Shown: one piece after another, positions 42,215 through 50,793 of the stretch
Numbering within the stretch: position 1 is the first letter of the stretch
How the letters are laid out: every line of letters begins with the position of its first letter
NCBI RefSeq assembly: GCF_000633395.1
Contig: NZ_AYMU01000022.1
Location: 1 to 64,000 of the forward strand
Length of the DNA: 64,000 bases
Reading direction: 5' to 3'
Source: Pseudomonas sp. PH1b
Lineage (GTDB): Bacteria > Pseudomonadota > Gammaproteobacteria > Pseudomonadales > Pseudomonadaceae
Notes under the pieces: model-generated
The model's database searches: none
Seen by the model: only the letters and a program-made list of their open reading frames with translations
What the model was told of the DNA's origin: nothing
Position numbers and translations under genes: made by a program

Positions 42215-43570
42215 TCAGATCAGGCGCTGGATCTGCTTGTGGCGCCACACCAGCTTGAAGTAGCAGACCTGCAGCGCCAGCATGCTCAGGTAGGCCACCG
42301 GGAACGCCATCCACACCCCTTGCAGGCCGTAGTGCGCATCCAGCAGGTAGGCTGCCGGCACCTGGACCCCGATGATGCAGAAGATCGAGATCGCCACCGG
42401 CACCAGCACTGTGCCACTGGCGCGCATGATGCCGCCCACCACCGCCTGGAAGCCGAACACCAGGAGGCTCCAGAGCATGATGTGCAACAGGTGCTCGGCG
42501 TTCACCAGGGCCGCCGGATCGATGATGAACAGCCCCAGCAGCCAGTGCGAGATCAGGTAGCCCAGCAGCACCAGGGCCCCCGTCAGGCACAGGTTGATCG
42601 CCAGCCCCGTGCGCAGGATCGGGGTGATGCGTTCCAAGCGCCCGGCACCGATGGCCTGGGCACCGAGGATCGAGGCCGTGATGGCGATCGACAGCGCCGG
42701 AAACTGCACATAGTTGACGATCTGGGTCACCGCGCCATAGGCCGCGGTCGCCTGGGAGCCGTGGCGGTTGACCAGGGCCAGGATCACCAGCTCGGACAGC
42801 GAGATCACCACCATCTGCAGCCCGGTGGGCAGGCCGATGCGCAGCACCTTGGCAAGGATCGCCGGGCTCAGCTTCAGCGCCGCGAACAGCGCCCGGTCCG
42901 GCGCCAGCGGGTGCTCGCGGCCACGCAGGCGCCAGACCAGAAACCCCATGGCCAGGATGTTGCCCACCAGCCCGGCATACGCCGCGCTCTGGATGCCCAT
43001 GGGCGGCAGGCCCAGCCAGCCGCGAATCAGCGCCGGGGTCAGCAGCAGCCCCGCCAGGGTCGAGACCATCAGCGCCAGCAGTGGCGACAGGGTGTCGCTG
43101 ACGCCCCGCAGCAACTGGGTAAAGAGCACGAACACCAGCAGCAGCGGCATGATCAGCATCATCACCTGGGCATACCCCACCGCGTCGTCCAGCACGTCGG
43201 CGGGCGTGCCCAGGCCCTGCAGCGCCGGCCGCGCGAAGAGGATGCCCAGCAGCGCTCCCGACAATCCGATCAGGGCGCCGAGCAACAGGGTCGTGCCGGC
43301 CACGGCCTTGACCGTGCCCAGCTCCCTGGCGCCCCAGGCCTGGCCGATCAGCACCGAGGCCCCGGCCCCGAGGCCGATCACCAGGGCAATGAAGAAGAAC
43401 ACGATGGGAAACATCCCCGACACCGCCGCCAGGGCCTGGGTGCCGAGCAACTGGCCGATGTAGATACCGTTGAGGGTGCCGGAGAACGACTGCAGGAAGT
43501 TCGACAACACCATGGGCAGCAGGAAGATCAGGTACACCTGCCAGAGCGGACGCTGGGCGGGAATCGACAT
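42215..43570 (-). CDS. MATE-family efflux transporter
   Basis: 451 residues, twelve hydrophobic segments in two similar halves. Signatures of the NorM/DinF-type MATE group: LPMVLSNFLQSFSGTLNGIYI, LVIGLGAGASVLIGQAWGAR and, in the second half, GLPTGLQMVVISLSELVILAL. MATE pumps expel cationic drugs or metabolites in exchange for Na+ or H+. GAGG 11 nt before ATG 43570. It is followed on the left by a convergent intergenic region. Substrate unknown. Confidence 0.9.
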   Translation of the reverse strand: MSIPAQRPLWQVYLIFLLPMVLSNFLQSFSGTLNGIYIGQLLGTQALAAVSGMFPIVFFFIALVIGLGAGASVLIGQAWGARELGTVKAVAGTTLLLGALIGLSGALLGILFARPALQGLGTPADVLDDAVGYAQVMMLIMPLLLVFVLFTQLLRGVSDTLSPLLALMVSTLAGLLLTPALIRGWLGLPPMGIQSAAYAGLVGNILAMGFLVWRLRGREHPLAPDRALFAALKLSPAILAKVLRIGLPTGLQMVVISLSELVILALVNRHGSQATAAYGAVTQIVNYVQFPALSIAITASILGAQAIGAGRLERITPILRTGLAINLCLTGALVLLGYLISHWLLGLFIIDPAALVNAEHLLHIMLWSLLVFGFQAVVGGIMRASGTVLVPVAISIFCIIGVQVPAAYLLDAHYGLQGVWMAFPVAYLSMLALQVCYFKLVWRHKQIQRLI

Positions 43571-43703
43571 GGAGCGGGCAACCTCGGATCAGGAGCACGG
43601 AGGGCCACGGGGCCCTGGAGAGTATGGCGACCGGCTGTTATAGGTTCAGCGGTTCAACCGTCGCGCCAGCCACAGCGGCAAGCGCGACCTACCCGGGTTT
43701 ACA

Positions 43704-44687
43704 TCAACGGTTGAGGTTGACCACCACCCGCCCGCGGACCTTGCCGTCGAGCAGTTCCCGGGCCACCGCCGGCACCTGTTCCAGGCCCACTTCACGGGTG
43801 ATCAGCTCCAGGTGCGCCAGGTCCACCTCGGCGGCCAGGCGCTCCCAGGCATGCACCCGTTCGTGGTAGGGCCGAGTGACGCTGTTGATCCCCAGCAGGC
43901 TCACCCCACGCAGGATGAACGGCGCCACCGAGGCCGGAAAGTCCATGCCCTGGGCCAGCCCGCAGGCGGCCACCAGACCATCGGCGGCCGTGCCGGCGCA
44001 AACGTTGGCCAGGGTATGGCTGCCCACCGAATCGATGGCCGCCACCCAGCGTTCCTTGGCCAGGGGGCGTCCCGGCTGGGACAGTTCCCCTCGCTCGATG
44101 ATGCTCGACGCCCCCAGCCCCTTGAGGTAGTCGGCCTCTTCCGGGCGCCCGGTGGCGGCGATCACCGAATAGCCCAGGCGCGACAGCAGGCTGATGGCAA
44201 AGCTGCCGACGCCACCGCTGGCGCCAGTCACCAGCACCTCGCCACGCCCGGGCTCCAGGCCGTTACGTTCCAGGGCGATCAGGCACAGCATGGCGGTGTA
44301 GCCTGCGGTGCCGATGGCCATGGCCTGGCGCGGGGTGAAGGCCTCGGGCAGGTGGATCAGCCAGTCACCCTGCAAGCGGGCCTTCTGCGCCAGGCCGACC
44401 CAATGGCTTTCACCCACGCCCCAGCCATTGAGCAGCACCTGCTCGCCAGGGCGAAAACGCGGGTGACTGCTGGACTCCACCGTGCCCGCCAGGTCGATCC
44501 CGGGGACCATGGGAAACTGGCGCACCACCGGGCTCTTGCCGGTGATCGCCAAGCCATCCTTGTAGTTCAGGGTGCTGTAGGCGACTCGCACGCTGACATC
44601 ACCCGCGGGCAGCCGGCCCTCGTCCAGCTCGGTCAGTCGGGCGCGATAACCTTCGGGGTCTTTGTCGATCACAATGGCCTTGAACAT
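43704..44687 (-). CDS. acuI: Acrylyl-CoA reductase-like MDR oxidoreductase (AcuI/YhdH)
   Basis: 327 residues from ATG 44687; an adjacent ATG at 44690 is only 3 nt from the AGGAG site. MDR fold without catalytic zinc ligands: STLNYKDGLAITGKSPVVRQFP and PGIDLAGTV near the N-terminus, NGWGVGESHWVGLAQKARL, and NADPH-binding GASGGVGSFAISLLSRLGY followed by ATGRPEE. This pattern is typical of YhdH/AcuI, which reduces acryloyl-CoA to propionyl-CoA with NADPH and protects cells from acrylate. Single-gene unit upstream of the MATE gene on the same strand. Confidence 0.88.
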   Translation of the reverse strand: MFKAIVIDKDPEGYRARLTELDEGRLPAGDVSVRVAYSTLNYKDGLAITGKSPVVRQFPMVPGIDLAGTVESSSHPRFRPGEQVLLNGWGVGESHWVGLAQKARLQGDWLIHLPEAFTPRQAMAIGTAGYTAMLCLIALERNGLEPGRGEVLVTGASGGVGSFAISLLSRLGYSVIAATGRPEEADYLKGLGASSIIERGELSQPGRPLAKERWVAAIDSVGSHTLANVCAGTAADGLVAACGLAQGMDFPASVAPFILRGVSLLGINSVTRPYHERVHAWERLAAEVDLAHLELITREVGLEQVPAVARELLDGKVRGRVVVNLNR

Positions 44688-45023
44688 CATGGACTCCTGT
44701 TGGCAAGGGAGGCTGCAACGGCGTAGAGCGCGAACGCGCCATCCTACGCAAGCCTTCGGAAGGCGTCCATGAACCCCCCACCCGCCTGAGGATTCCTCAG
44801 GTGGCCGGGTCGGCGCTGCCGGTCATTGAGCGCCTCCCCCCCCAGCCCTCGCCTGCGACGCCTGAAATGGCCCGGGCCGTACCCGGCGTCCCCTATCACC
44901 GCGTAGCCCAGCGCGACTGGCCTGCCAGAACGGCAGCGATGAGCATACCGGGCATGGCAACAACGGCGCCTGGAGCGTTACCATGCCGCGGCGTTTCTAC
45001 CCTGACCGAACGGATTCTCGACC
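44688..45023. other. Intergenic region with a short hairpin
   Basis: About 335 bp between the divergent AcuI-like and ankyrin genes, with no gene seen. CCTGAGG (44785-44791) and CCTCAGG (44795-44801) form a tight inverted repeat with a 3-nt centre. Confidence 0.4.
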
Positions 45024-45959
45024 TTGTCTCACCTACTGGAAAAAGCCGCCGCACGCGGCGATCTCGCGGCCCTCGAACGCCTCCTTGATGCCGGTGCGGA
45101 CCTTGAATGGCAGCACAAGGGCACCGGCCGCACGGCCCTTCTGGCCGCCACTATCGCCGGGCACCGGCCGGCCGTGACGCTGCTGCTGGCCCGTGGCGCG
45201 AATGTCCAGCAACCCTGCAAGGCCCTGGGCTACAGCCCCCTGGCCTGGGCCGCCAGCCATGGCGATACCGCCATCGCCGAGTTGCTGATCGCCCATGGCG
45301 CCGCGCTCGAACACGCCAGCCCCGAACTGCAACGCACTGCCCTGATGAACGCCGCCCAGGCCGGGCACGAGGCAATGGTGAGCTTGCTGCTCAAAGCCGG
45401 CGCCGATCCCCTGCCCCTGGACTTCCAGCAGCGCAATGCCTGGTCCCTGGCCGAAGAGAAGGGCCATACCCAGATCATGCAATGGCTGGCGCAGGCCGGT
45501 GCCGGGGCGCCGCCAGCGTCCGCACCGCCCCCCTCCCTGCCCTGGCCGCCGCTGGCACCAGGCAATGACAACAGTGGCGATCCGGTCACCCAGGTGCGGG
45601 CCTATACCCTGGCCCTGGAGGCTTGGGAACAACGGGGCAATGCCCTGGGCCACGAGGCTGTCGACGCCGCCTTCTGGGCCGAACCGCAACAGCTCCTGGA
45701 GCGTTTCTGCACCCTGCGGCCGCGGGCCTACCCCCGAGCCTCCTACGGCTACCCCACCACCTACTCCGCGGCCGACGAACTACTGGGCTGCCAGTTGCTC
45801 AAGCCCGCCCAGGCCGAAGTGCTGGTGCGTGATCCGGCCTCCCGGGCGCTGTGCTACGAGCATCGCTTCCTGGTCAAGCGGGTCGCGGGGCAATGGCGCA
45901 TCGACAGCGTCAAGCGTCGCCTGGCCGGCACCCCGCGATGGACCCACGCCATTCTGTGA
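45024..45959 (+). CDS. Ankyrin-repeat protein with NTF2-like C-terminal domain
   Basis: 311 residues from a TTG at 45024 (MSHLLEKAAARGDLAALERLL). Residues 1-155 hold four to five ankyrin repeats (GDLAALERLLDAGADLEW, GHRPAVTLLLARGANV, GDTAIAELLIAHGAAL, GHEAMVSLLLKAGADP). A Pro-rich linker (about 163-178) leads to a C-terminal domain (about 190-305) with AAFWAEPQQLLERFCTL, YPTTYSAADELLG and LVKRVAGQWRIDSVKRRLAG, like NTF2-fold immunity-type proteins. No signal peptide. It could be an orphan immunity or protein-binding protein; the role is not demonstrated. A small acidic protein follows 47 bp later. Confidence 0.7.
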   Translation: MSHLLEKAAARGDLAALERLLDAGADLEWQHKGTGRTALLAATIAGHRPAVTLLLARGANVQQPCKALGYSPLAWAASHGDTAIAELLIAHGAALEHASPELQRTALMNAAQAGHEAMVSLLLKAGADPLPLDFQQRNAWSLAEEKGHTQIMQWLAQAGAGAPPASAPPPSLPWPPLAPGNDNSGDPVTQVRAYTLALEAWEQRGNALGHEAVDAAFWAEPQQLLERFCTLRPRAYPRASYGYPTTYSAADELLGCQLLKPAQAEVLVRDPASRALCYEHRFLVKRVAGQWRIDSVKRRLAGTPRWTHAIL

Positions 45960-46006
45960 CCCGCCTGCCACTTGCACGCCCCTCTCACCTTTCAGGACCT
46001 GCACAA

Positions 46007-46453
46007 ATGAAATACGACGATGCCTGCTGGCACTACGGCGGCGACTTCCCCGCCGACCTGCCCGCCAGCGCCGGGGCCACCCATATCGGCCTGTTCCTGG
46101 CCTGGATGCTGATCCACGACTTTGCCAGCGAGGAGCTGCTGGACGATGTCGAAGAGGAGATCGGGCAAGTCCACGCCCGCACCCTCGATGGCCGCGAGTT
46201 CCTGTTGCGGATACTGGATGAAAAGCTCAGCGAGGATGATTTCAACGACGAAGGCAATGCCTTCGCCCTGGCCTACTACAAGGGACGGGACAGCGGTCGG
46301 TTTTCCAGCGACTACGAACAGATCCTGGCCCCCGAGCCTGGCACCATCTACCGGGTGGAAAACAGCTGGAGCAACTATGACCGGCTGGCAGCGGTGATGG
46401 ACAAGCGCCTTGCGCAATGGCGCGCCTTGGGGCGACCGCAGTACATCGACTGA
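46007..46453 (+). CDS. Small acidic conserved protein (DUF7832-like)
   Basis: 148 residues from ATG 46007 with AGGA upstream. MKYDDACWHYGGDFPADLP, ATHIGLFLAWMLIHDF and LSEDDFNDEGNAFALAYYKG are the conserved blocks of an uncharacterised family (DUF7832-like) frequent in genomes rich in polymorphic toxins and often found near immunity genes. Strongly acidic, soluble. It follows the ankyrin protein and may share its mRNA. Function unknown. Confidence 0.7.
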   Translation: MKYDDACWHYGGDFPADLPASAGATHIGLFLAWMLIHDFASEELLDDVEEEIGQVHARTLDGREFLLRILDEKLSEDDFNDEGNAFALAYYKGRDSGRFSSDYEQILAPEPGTIYRVENSWSNYDRLAAVMDKRLAQWRALGRPQYID

Positions 46454-46511
46454 ACGCCGGCCGCCGGCAATTGTGGTTAAATGCCGCCCCCGAAAATTGC
46501 CGGCCCCACCG

Positions 46512-47453
46512 ATGACACCTCAAGCTCTCGCCACCCTCAACCAGCACCTGCTCACCGCCCTGGCTGCGGCCCCCAGCGAAACCCGGCGCCTGTTCCATGG
46601 GCGCGGGCGCTGCTGGCCGGGGCTGGAGCAACTGACCGTGGACTGGCTGCAAGGGGTGTTGCTGGTGTCGCTGTTCAAGGCCCCGGAAGCCGAGCAGCTC
46701 GCGGCCCTCAAGCAGCTGCTGGTCGCCCTGGGCGATACCGCACAATGGCACACCAGCGGCGCCCGCAGCCTGATGCTGCAACACCGCTACCTGCCCGACA
46801 GCCATGGCGAGTGGCTGCTGGGTGAGCCGGTGGAGTCCTGCACCATCACCGAGGAAGGCTTGCGCTACCTGGTGGATCTGGGCAGCAAACAGAACAACGG
46901 GCTGTTTCTCGACATGCGCTACGGACGCAACTGGGTCCGGGCCCAGGCCCAGGGCCAGAACGTGCTCAACCTGTTCGCCTACACCTGCGGCTTCTCGGTG
47001 GCGGCGATCGCCGGCGGCGCCGAGCGGGTGGTCAACCTCGACATGTCCCGCGCGGCCCTGAGCCGCGGCCGCGACAACCACCGGCTCAATGGCCACGACA
47101 CCAGCCGGGTGAGTTTTCTCGGCCATGACCTGTTCAAGTCCTGGAGCAAGGTCAAGCAAGGCGGTCCCTACGATCTGGTGATCATTGACCCGCCGTCGTT
47201 CCAGAAAGGCAGCTTTGTGCTGAGCAAGGACTATGCGCGGGTGCTGCGGCGCTTGCCGGAGCTGCTGACCGCCAACGGCTGCGTACTGGCCTGCATGAAC
47301 GACCCGGCGTTTGCCGTGGAGTTTCTGCTGGAGGGGATGGCCGAGGCGGCGCCGGGGTTGCGCTTTGAACAGCGGCTGGAGAACCCGCCGGAGTTTGCCG
47401 ATACCGATCCGCAGTGCGGGCTCAAGGCGCTGGTGTTTCGTCAAGGGCAATAG
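46512..47453 (+). CDS. Class I SAM-dependent methyltransferase, RlmI-like
   Basis: 313 residues from ATG 46512. The C-terminal two thirds form a Rossmann methyltransferase: LFLDMRYGRNWVR, VLNLFAYTCGFSVAAIAGGA (SAM loop), VVNLDMSRAALSRGRDNHR and LVIIDPPSFQKGSFVLSKDY with the DPPSF catalytic motif of RlmI/RlmK-type rRNA cytosine or guanine methyltransferases. It lacks the N-terminal PUA domain of RlmI. The substrate is likely RNA, but unproven. A tandem REP array starts 43 bp after the stop. Confidence 0.85.
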   Translation: MTPQALATLNQHLLTALAAAPSETRRLFHGRGRCWPGLEQLTVDWLQGVLLVSLFKAPEAEQLAALKQLLVALGDTAQWHTSGARSLMLQHRYLPDSHGEWLLGEPVESCTITEEGLRYLVDLGSKQNNGLFLDMRYGRNWVRAQAQGQNVLNLFAYTCGFSVAAIAGGAERVVNLDMSRAALSRGRDNHRLNGHDTSRVSFLGHDLFKSWSKVKQGGPYDLVIIDPPSFQKGSFVLSKDYARVLRRLPELLTANGCVLACMNDPAFAVEFLLEGMAEAAPGLRFEQRLENPPEFADTDPQCGLKALVFRQGQ

Positions 47454-47495
47454 CGGGTTGGGGGGTTGGCGAGTGGGGCATTTTACGCCCTGTCC

Positions 47496-47847
47496 GTAGG
47501 AGCCGGCTTGCCGGCGAAGAGGCCCGCAAGGCATGCAGCGCCTGGGCCGACGCCTTCGCTGGCAAGCCAGCTCCTACGGCAGGCAGATAGGCCGTGCAGT
47601 TCCCTGTAGGAGCCGGCTTACCGGCGAAGAGGCCCGCAAGGCATGCAGCGCCTGGGCCGACGCCTTCGCTGGCAAGCCAGCTCCTACAGCAGGCAGATAG
47701 GCCGTGCAGTTCCCTGTAGGAGCCGGCTTGCCGGCGAAGAGGCCCGCAAGGCATGCAGCGCCTGGGCCGACGCCTTCGCTGGCAAGCCAGCTCCTACAGC
47801 AGGCAGATAGGCCGTGCAGTTCCCTGTAGGAGGGGCATGTGCCCCCC
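47496..47847. repeat. Tandem REP array, 110-bp period
   Basis: Three almost identical 110-bp units begin at 47496, 47606 and 47716 with GTAGGAGCCGGCTT, and a partial fourth begins at 47826. In each unit this arm is answered by the inverted TTCGCTGGCAAGCCAGCTCC arm about 60 bp later, so each unit is a REP doublet. Only a few bases differ between copies (for example CTTG/CTTA near 47619), pointing to recent tandem amplification. It fills the gap between two convergent genes. Frames through it are artefacts. Confidence 0.88.
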
Positions 47848-47872
47848 CAAAAAGCCCAAAGCCCCCCTTCCC

Positions 47873-48331
47873 TCACAGCGCCATCCGATACTCGATAACC
47901 CCGGGCTTTTGCGCCACCCAGTCATACAGCCGCTGGGCGCGCTTGTTGCTCTCCTGTGTGTGCCAGTACAAGCGCCCACAGCGCTGTTCCCGGGCAAAGG
48001 CCTGCACCCACTCGATCAACCGTTTTCCCGCACCACTGCCCCGCACCGATGGGGCTACATACAGGTCCTCCAGGTAACAGAAGTCGGTTAGCGCCCAGGT
48101 CGAACGGTGCAGCACCGAGTTGACGAAACCAATCAGTTCATCGCCCTGCACCGCCACCGCTGAAAACACCGGTTCCCGGGGATCGCAAAACCGTTCGAAA
48201 GCAAGCACGCTGACCTGCTCATCCAGCGTCACTTGATAGAAGTCCTGGTACGCCAGCCACAACTGCAACCACTGCTGGTAATCCTCAGGCTGAATCGGCC
48301 GTATGCTCACTGCGTGTTGTTGATCACTCAT
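47873..48331 (-). CDS. GNAT-family N-acetyltransferase, diamine acetyltransferase-like
   Basis: 152 residues. Complete GNAT fold: SIRPIQPEDYQQWLQLWLAY at the N-terminus, CYLEDLYVAPSVRGSGAGKR carrying the acetyl-CoA Arg/Gln-x-x-Gly-x-Gly/Ala loop, and LYWHTQESNKRAQRLYDWV. The EDLYV block with QESNKRAQRLYD recalls spermidine/diamine acetyltransferases, and polyamine genes follow upstream, but the substrate is unproven. Leftward, 137 bp after the agmatine cluster, with its own ribosome site (AAAGGAG). Confidence 0.82.
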   Translation of the reverse strand: MSDQQHAVSIRPIQPEDYQQWLQLWLAYQDFYQVTLDEQVSVLAFERFCDPREPVFSAVAVQGDELIGFVNSVLHRSTWALTDFCYLEDLYVAPSVRGSGAGKRLIEWVQAFAREQRCGRLYWHTQESNKRAQRLYDWVAQKPGVIEYRMAL

Positions 48332-48467
48332 TGCACTCTCCTTTGAAAACCCACACCAGGCATCAGGTCCCGGGTGGTGAAGAGCGCCAGCTTAGGGGCT
48401 CAATGGCAGGTTTGATCAGGCCAGTTCAAGCTTCATCAGCAGACCACTTTACGAGCCTCAGCGAACC

Positions 48468-49592
48468 TCACACCTCGGGCTGGTGATGGGTCACGCAGAG
48501 GATGCCGCCGCCACCGGCAGCGATGGCGTCGATGTCCAGTTGGATCACCTTGCGCCCGGGGTACAGGCTGCTGAGCAGGTTGAGGGCCTTGGTGTCGGCG
48601 GCCGAGTCGCCGAACTGCGGGGAGATCACCGCCCCATTGATCACGAAATAGTTGATGTAGCCGGCGGCGAAATCGTCATTGCCCCGGCTGAAACGACTCT
48701 TGCGCGGGTTCAGTGGCGGCGACACGGTGTGCACCTGCAGCTTGCGCCCGTCGGCATCGGTGGCGTTGCGCAGGATCTCCAGATGCTTGAGGGTCACGGC
48801 GTGGTCATAGGAGTCCGGGTCGTTGTCGAGGTTGGCCAGCACCACCCCGGGTTCGATGAAGCGCGCATAGAAGTCGACGTGGGCATCGGTGATGTCCTTG
48901 CCCTTGATCCCCGGCAGCCAGATGATCTTGCGCAGCCCAAGGCGGGCCTTGAGCTCTGCTTCGACCTCGGCCTTGCTCCAGCCGGGGTTGCGGTTGCCGT
49001 TGATCCAGCTGCTCTCGGTCATGATCCCGGTGCCGTGGCCATCCACCTCGATGCCGCCGCCCTCGCCCACCAGTTCGCTGCGCAGGTAGAGCGCTTCGGC
49101 GGAATCGGCCATGCGCCGGGCCAGGCGCGCATCCTTGGCATGGCGCTGCTTGTTGCCCCAGCCATTGAAGTTGAAATCCACCGCGCCCAGCCCACCCTGG
49201 CCATCGACGACGAAGTTGGCGCCGATGTCGCGCATCCAGATGTCGTCCAGCTCGGTGACCACGTAGCTGACGTTGCGGCTGCCGCACAGCTCCTCTGCCA
49301 GGTCGCGCTCGGAAGCACGGCAGAACACGGTCAAGGGTTCATAGGCGGCGATCGCCCGGGCAATGCGCCCGAGGGCTTCTTGTACATCGCCGGTGAAGTC
49401 TTCCCAGATGGCGTCCTGGGCGCCGAAGGCGATATAGGCCTGGCGGTGGCGGTCGCCCTCGTCGGGCAGGTACCAGCCTTCCTGCTCCTGGGCTCGGGCC
49501 CGGCTGGCGTCGAGCCCCAGGCCCAGGGACGCCATGGCGCCGAAACCGGCCAACAGTGAGGCCTGCTTGATGAATACACGTCGGGTGGGCAT
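48468..49592 (-). CDS. TAT-exported agmatine deiminase-family protein
   Basis: 374 residues. The N-terminus MPTRRVFIKQASLLAGFGAM is a twin-arginine signal (RRVFIK then a hydrophobic stretch; cut near ARAQE), so the enzyme acts in the periplasm. The body is a peptidyl-arginine/agmatine deiminase (guanidine-modifying) domain: WMRDIGANFVVDG, EGGGIEVDGHGTGIMTESS, ITDAHVDFYARFI and the nucleophile cysteine in GGGGILCVTHHQP near the C-terminus. It is a paralogue of AguA encoded in the same cluster. The gene order matches the P. aeruginosa agu2ABCA' operon, whose last gene is a second deiminase. Confidence 0.88.
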   Translation of the reverse strand: MPTRRVFIKQASLLAGFGAMASLGLGLDASRARAQEQEGWYLPDEGDRHRQAYIAFGAQDAIWEDFTGDVQEALGRIARAIAAYEPLTVFCRASERDLAEELCGSRNVSYVVTELDDIWMRDIGANFVVDGQGGLGAVDFNFNGWGNKQRHAKDARLARRMADSAEALYLRSELVGEGGGIEVDGHGTGIMTESSWINGNRNPGWSKAEVEAELKARLGLRKIIWLPGIKGKDITDAHVDFYARFIEPGVVLANLDNDPDSYDHAVTLKHLEILRNATDADGRKLQVHTVSPPLNPRKSRFSRGNDDFAAGYINYFVINGAVISPQFGDSAADTKALNLLSSLYPGRKVIQLDIDAIAAGGGGILCVTHHQPEV

Positions 49593-49688
49593 CGGTCTTA
49601 CTCTCGAAAAGGGCTGTAGATACGTTAGTACAGAGTGGTGAAAGCCCGCGGGCCATCAATCGACGACCGGCGGGGATATGGCCCGCGG

Positions 49689-50792
49689 CTACTTGACCGC
49701 CGCGGTCTTGAACTTGGTCCAGGTGCGCATGCGCGCGCGCATGTCGGCCTGGGGAATATCCTTGCCGGGAATCAGCCGCTCATAGGTTGCCGCGTCCAGG
49801 TAGATATCCGGGTTGTTGCGCATCTGCGGATCGACATCCGGCCGCGCCTTGGCGTTGGCCGTGGGGTAGCCGGTGAAGTTGCTGATGGCCGCCATGTTCT
49901 GCGGGCGCATGACGAAGTTGATGAAGGCGTAAGCGTACTCCGGGTGCCGCGCATCCTTGGGGATCGCCATGTTGTCCATCCACACCGTGGTGCCCTCGCG
50001 CGGTACGCGGTACTCGAAGTCGACCTGCTTGCCTGCCGCGTCGGCGGTGCGCTGGGCCTGGGTCATGTCGCCGCTGTAACCCAGGGACAGGCACAGGTTG
50101 CCATTGACCAGGTCGGTCACCGGTTGGGACTGGAACTTGCGGATGTAGGGGCGCACCTTGAGCAGCAGTTCACTGGCCGCCGCCAGGTCCTCGGGCTTGG
50201 CGCTGCGCGGCTCGCGTCCCAGGTAGTTGAGGACCACCGCCAGCACCTCGTCGGGGGAGTCGATCATCGAGATGCCGCAGTCGGCAAACTTCGCCGCCAG
50301 CTCCGGCTTGAACAGCAGGTCCAGGCTGTTGACCGGGGCATTCGGCAGGCGCTGGGCGATCTGCTGGGCGTTGTAGGTCAGGCCGATGGTGCCCCAGGTA
50401 TAGGGCACGGTGGCCTGGCTGGCGTGGGGGTAGTGGCTGCGCAGTTGCTGCAGGCCGGGCTCGATGTCAGCCAGGGCGGCGATCTTCGTCGGGTCCAGGG
50501 CCTGCAGGCTGCCGGCCCGCATCAGCCGCTCGGCCACGGTGTCCCCCGGGAAGATCAGGTCGTAGCCACTGCCGCCGGTCATCAACTTGGCTTCCAGCAC
50601 CTCGCTGCCGTCCATCACGTCGTAGATCACCTTGATCCCGGTTTCAGCGGTGAACTTGGCCAGGGTGTCCTCGGCGAAGTAATCCGCCCAGTTGTACAGG
50701 CGCAGGGTCTGGTCATCGGCCTGGGCCGACGACAGTGCACTGCCGAGCAGCAACCCGAACGAGGCCAGCAAGCATGGGTGAGTGATGTGCAT
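49689..50792 (-). CDS. Polyamine-type ABC substrate-binding protein (PotF/SpuD-like)
   Basis: 367 residues, AAGGGG upstream. Signal peptide at 1-25 (cut near AQA-DD). The body is a PotD/PotF-type spermidine/putrescine-binding protein: LRLYNWADYFAEDTLAKFTAE, GYDLIFPGDTVAERLM, ALDPTKIAALADIEPGL and VWMDNMAIPKDARHPEYAYA. No permease or ATPase gene is adjacent, so it either uses a transporter encoded elsewhere or works as a sensor or scavenger. It lies between the exported agmatine deiminase and aguB, so agmatine, N-carbamoylputrescine or putrescine are plausible ligands. 1 nt separates it from aguB. Confidence 0.9.
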   Translation of the reverse strand: MHITHPCLLASFGLLLGSALSSAQADDQTLRLYNWADYFAEDTLAKFTAETGIKVIYDVMDGSEVLEAKLMTGGSGYDLIFPGDTVAERLMRAGSLQALDPTKIAALADIEPGLQQLRSHYPHASQATVPYTWGTIGLTYNAQQIAQRLPNAPVNSLDLLFKPELAAKFADCGISMIDSPDEVLAVVLNYLGREPRSAKPEDLAAASELLLKVRPYIRKFQSQPVTDLVNGNLCLSLGYSGDMTQAQRTADAAGKQVDFEYRVPREGTTVWMDNMAIPKDARHPEYAYAFINFVMRPQNMAAISNFTGYPTANAKARPDVDPQMRNNPDIYLDAATYERLIPGKDIPQADMRARMRTWTKFKTAAVK

Positions 50793-50793
50793 G

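Noticed and set aside
42143..43714. 523-residue frame opposite the MATE gene
   Set aside because: Antisense shadow with a His/Gln/Arg-rich, low-complexity product; the MATE protein on the other strand is clearly real. Similar long shadows at 28424-29947, 48483-49559, 49635-50999 and 58319-59671 were rejected for the same reason.
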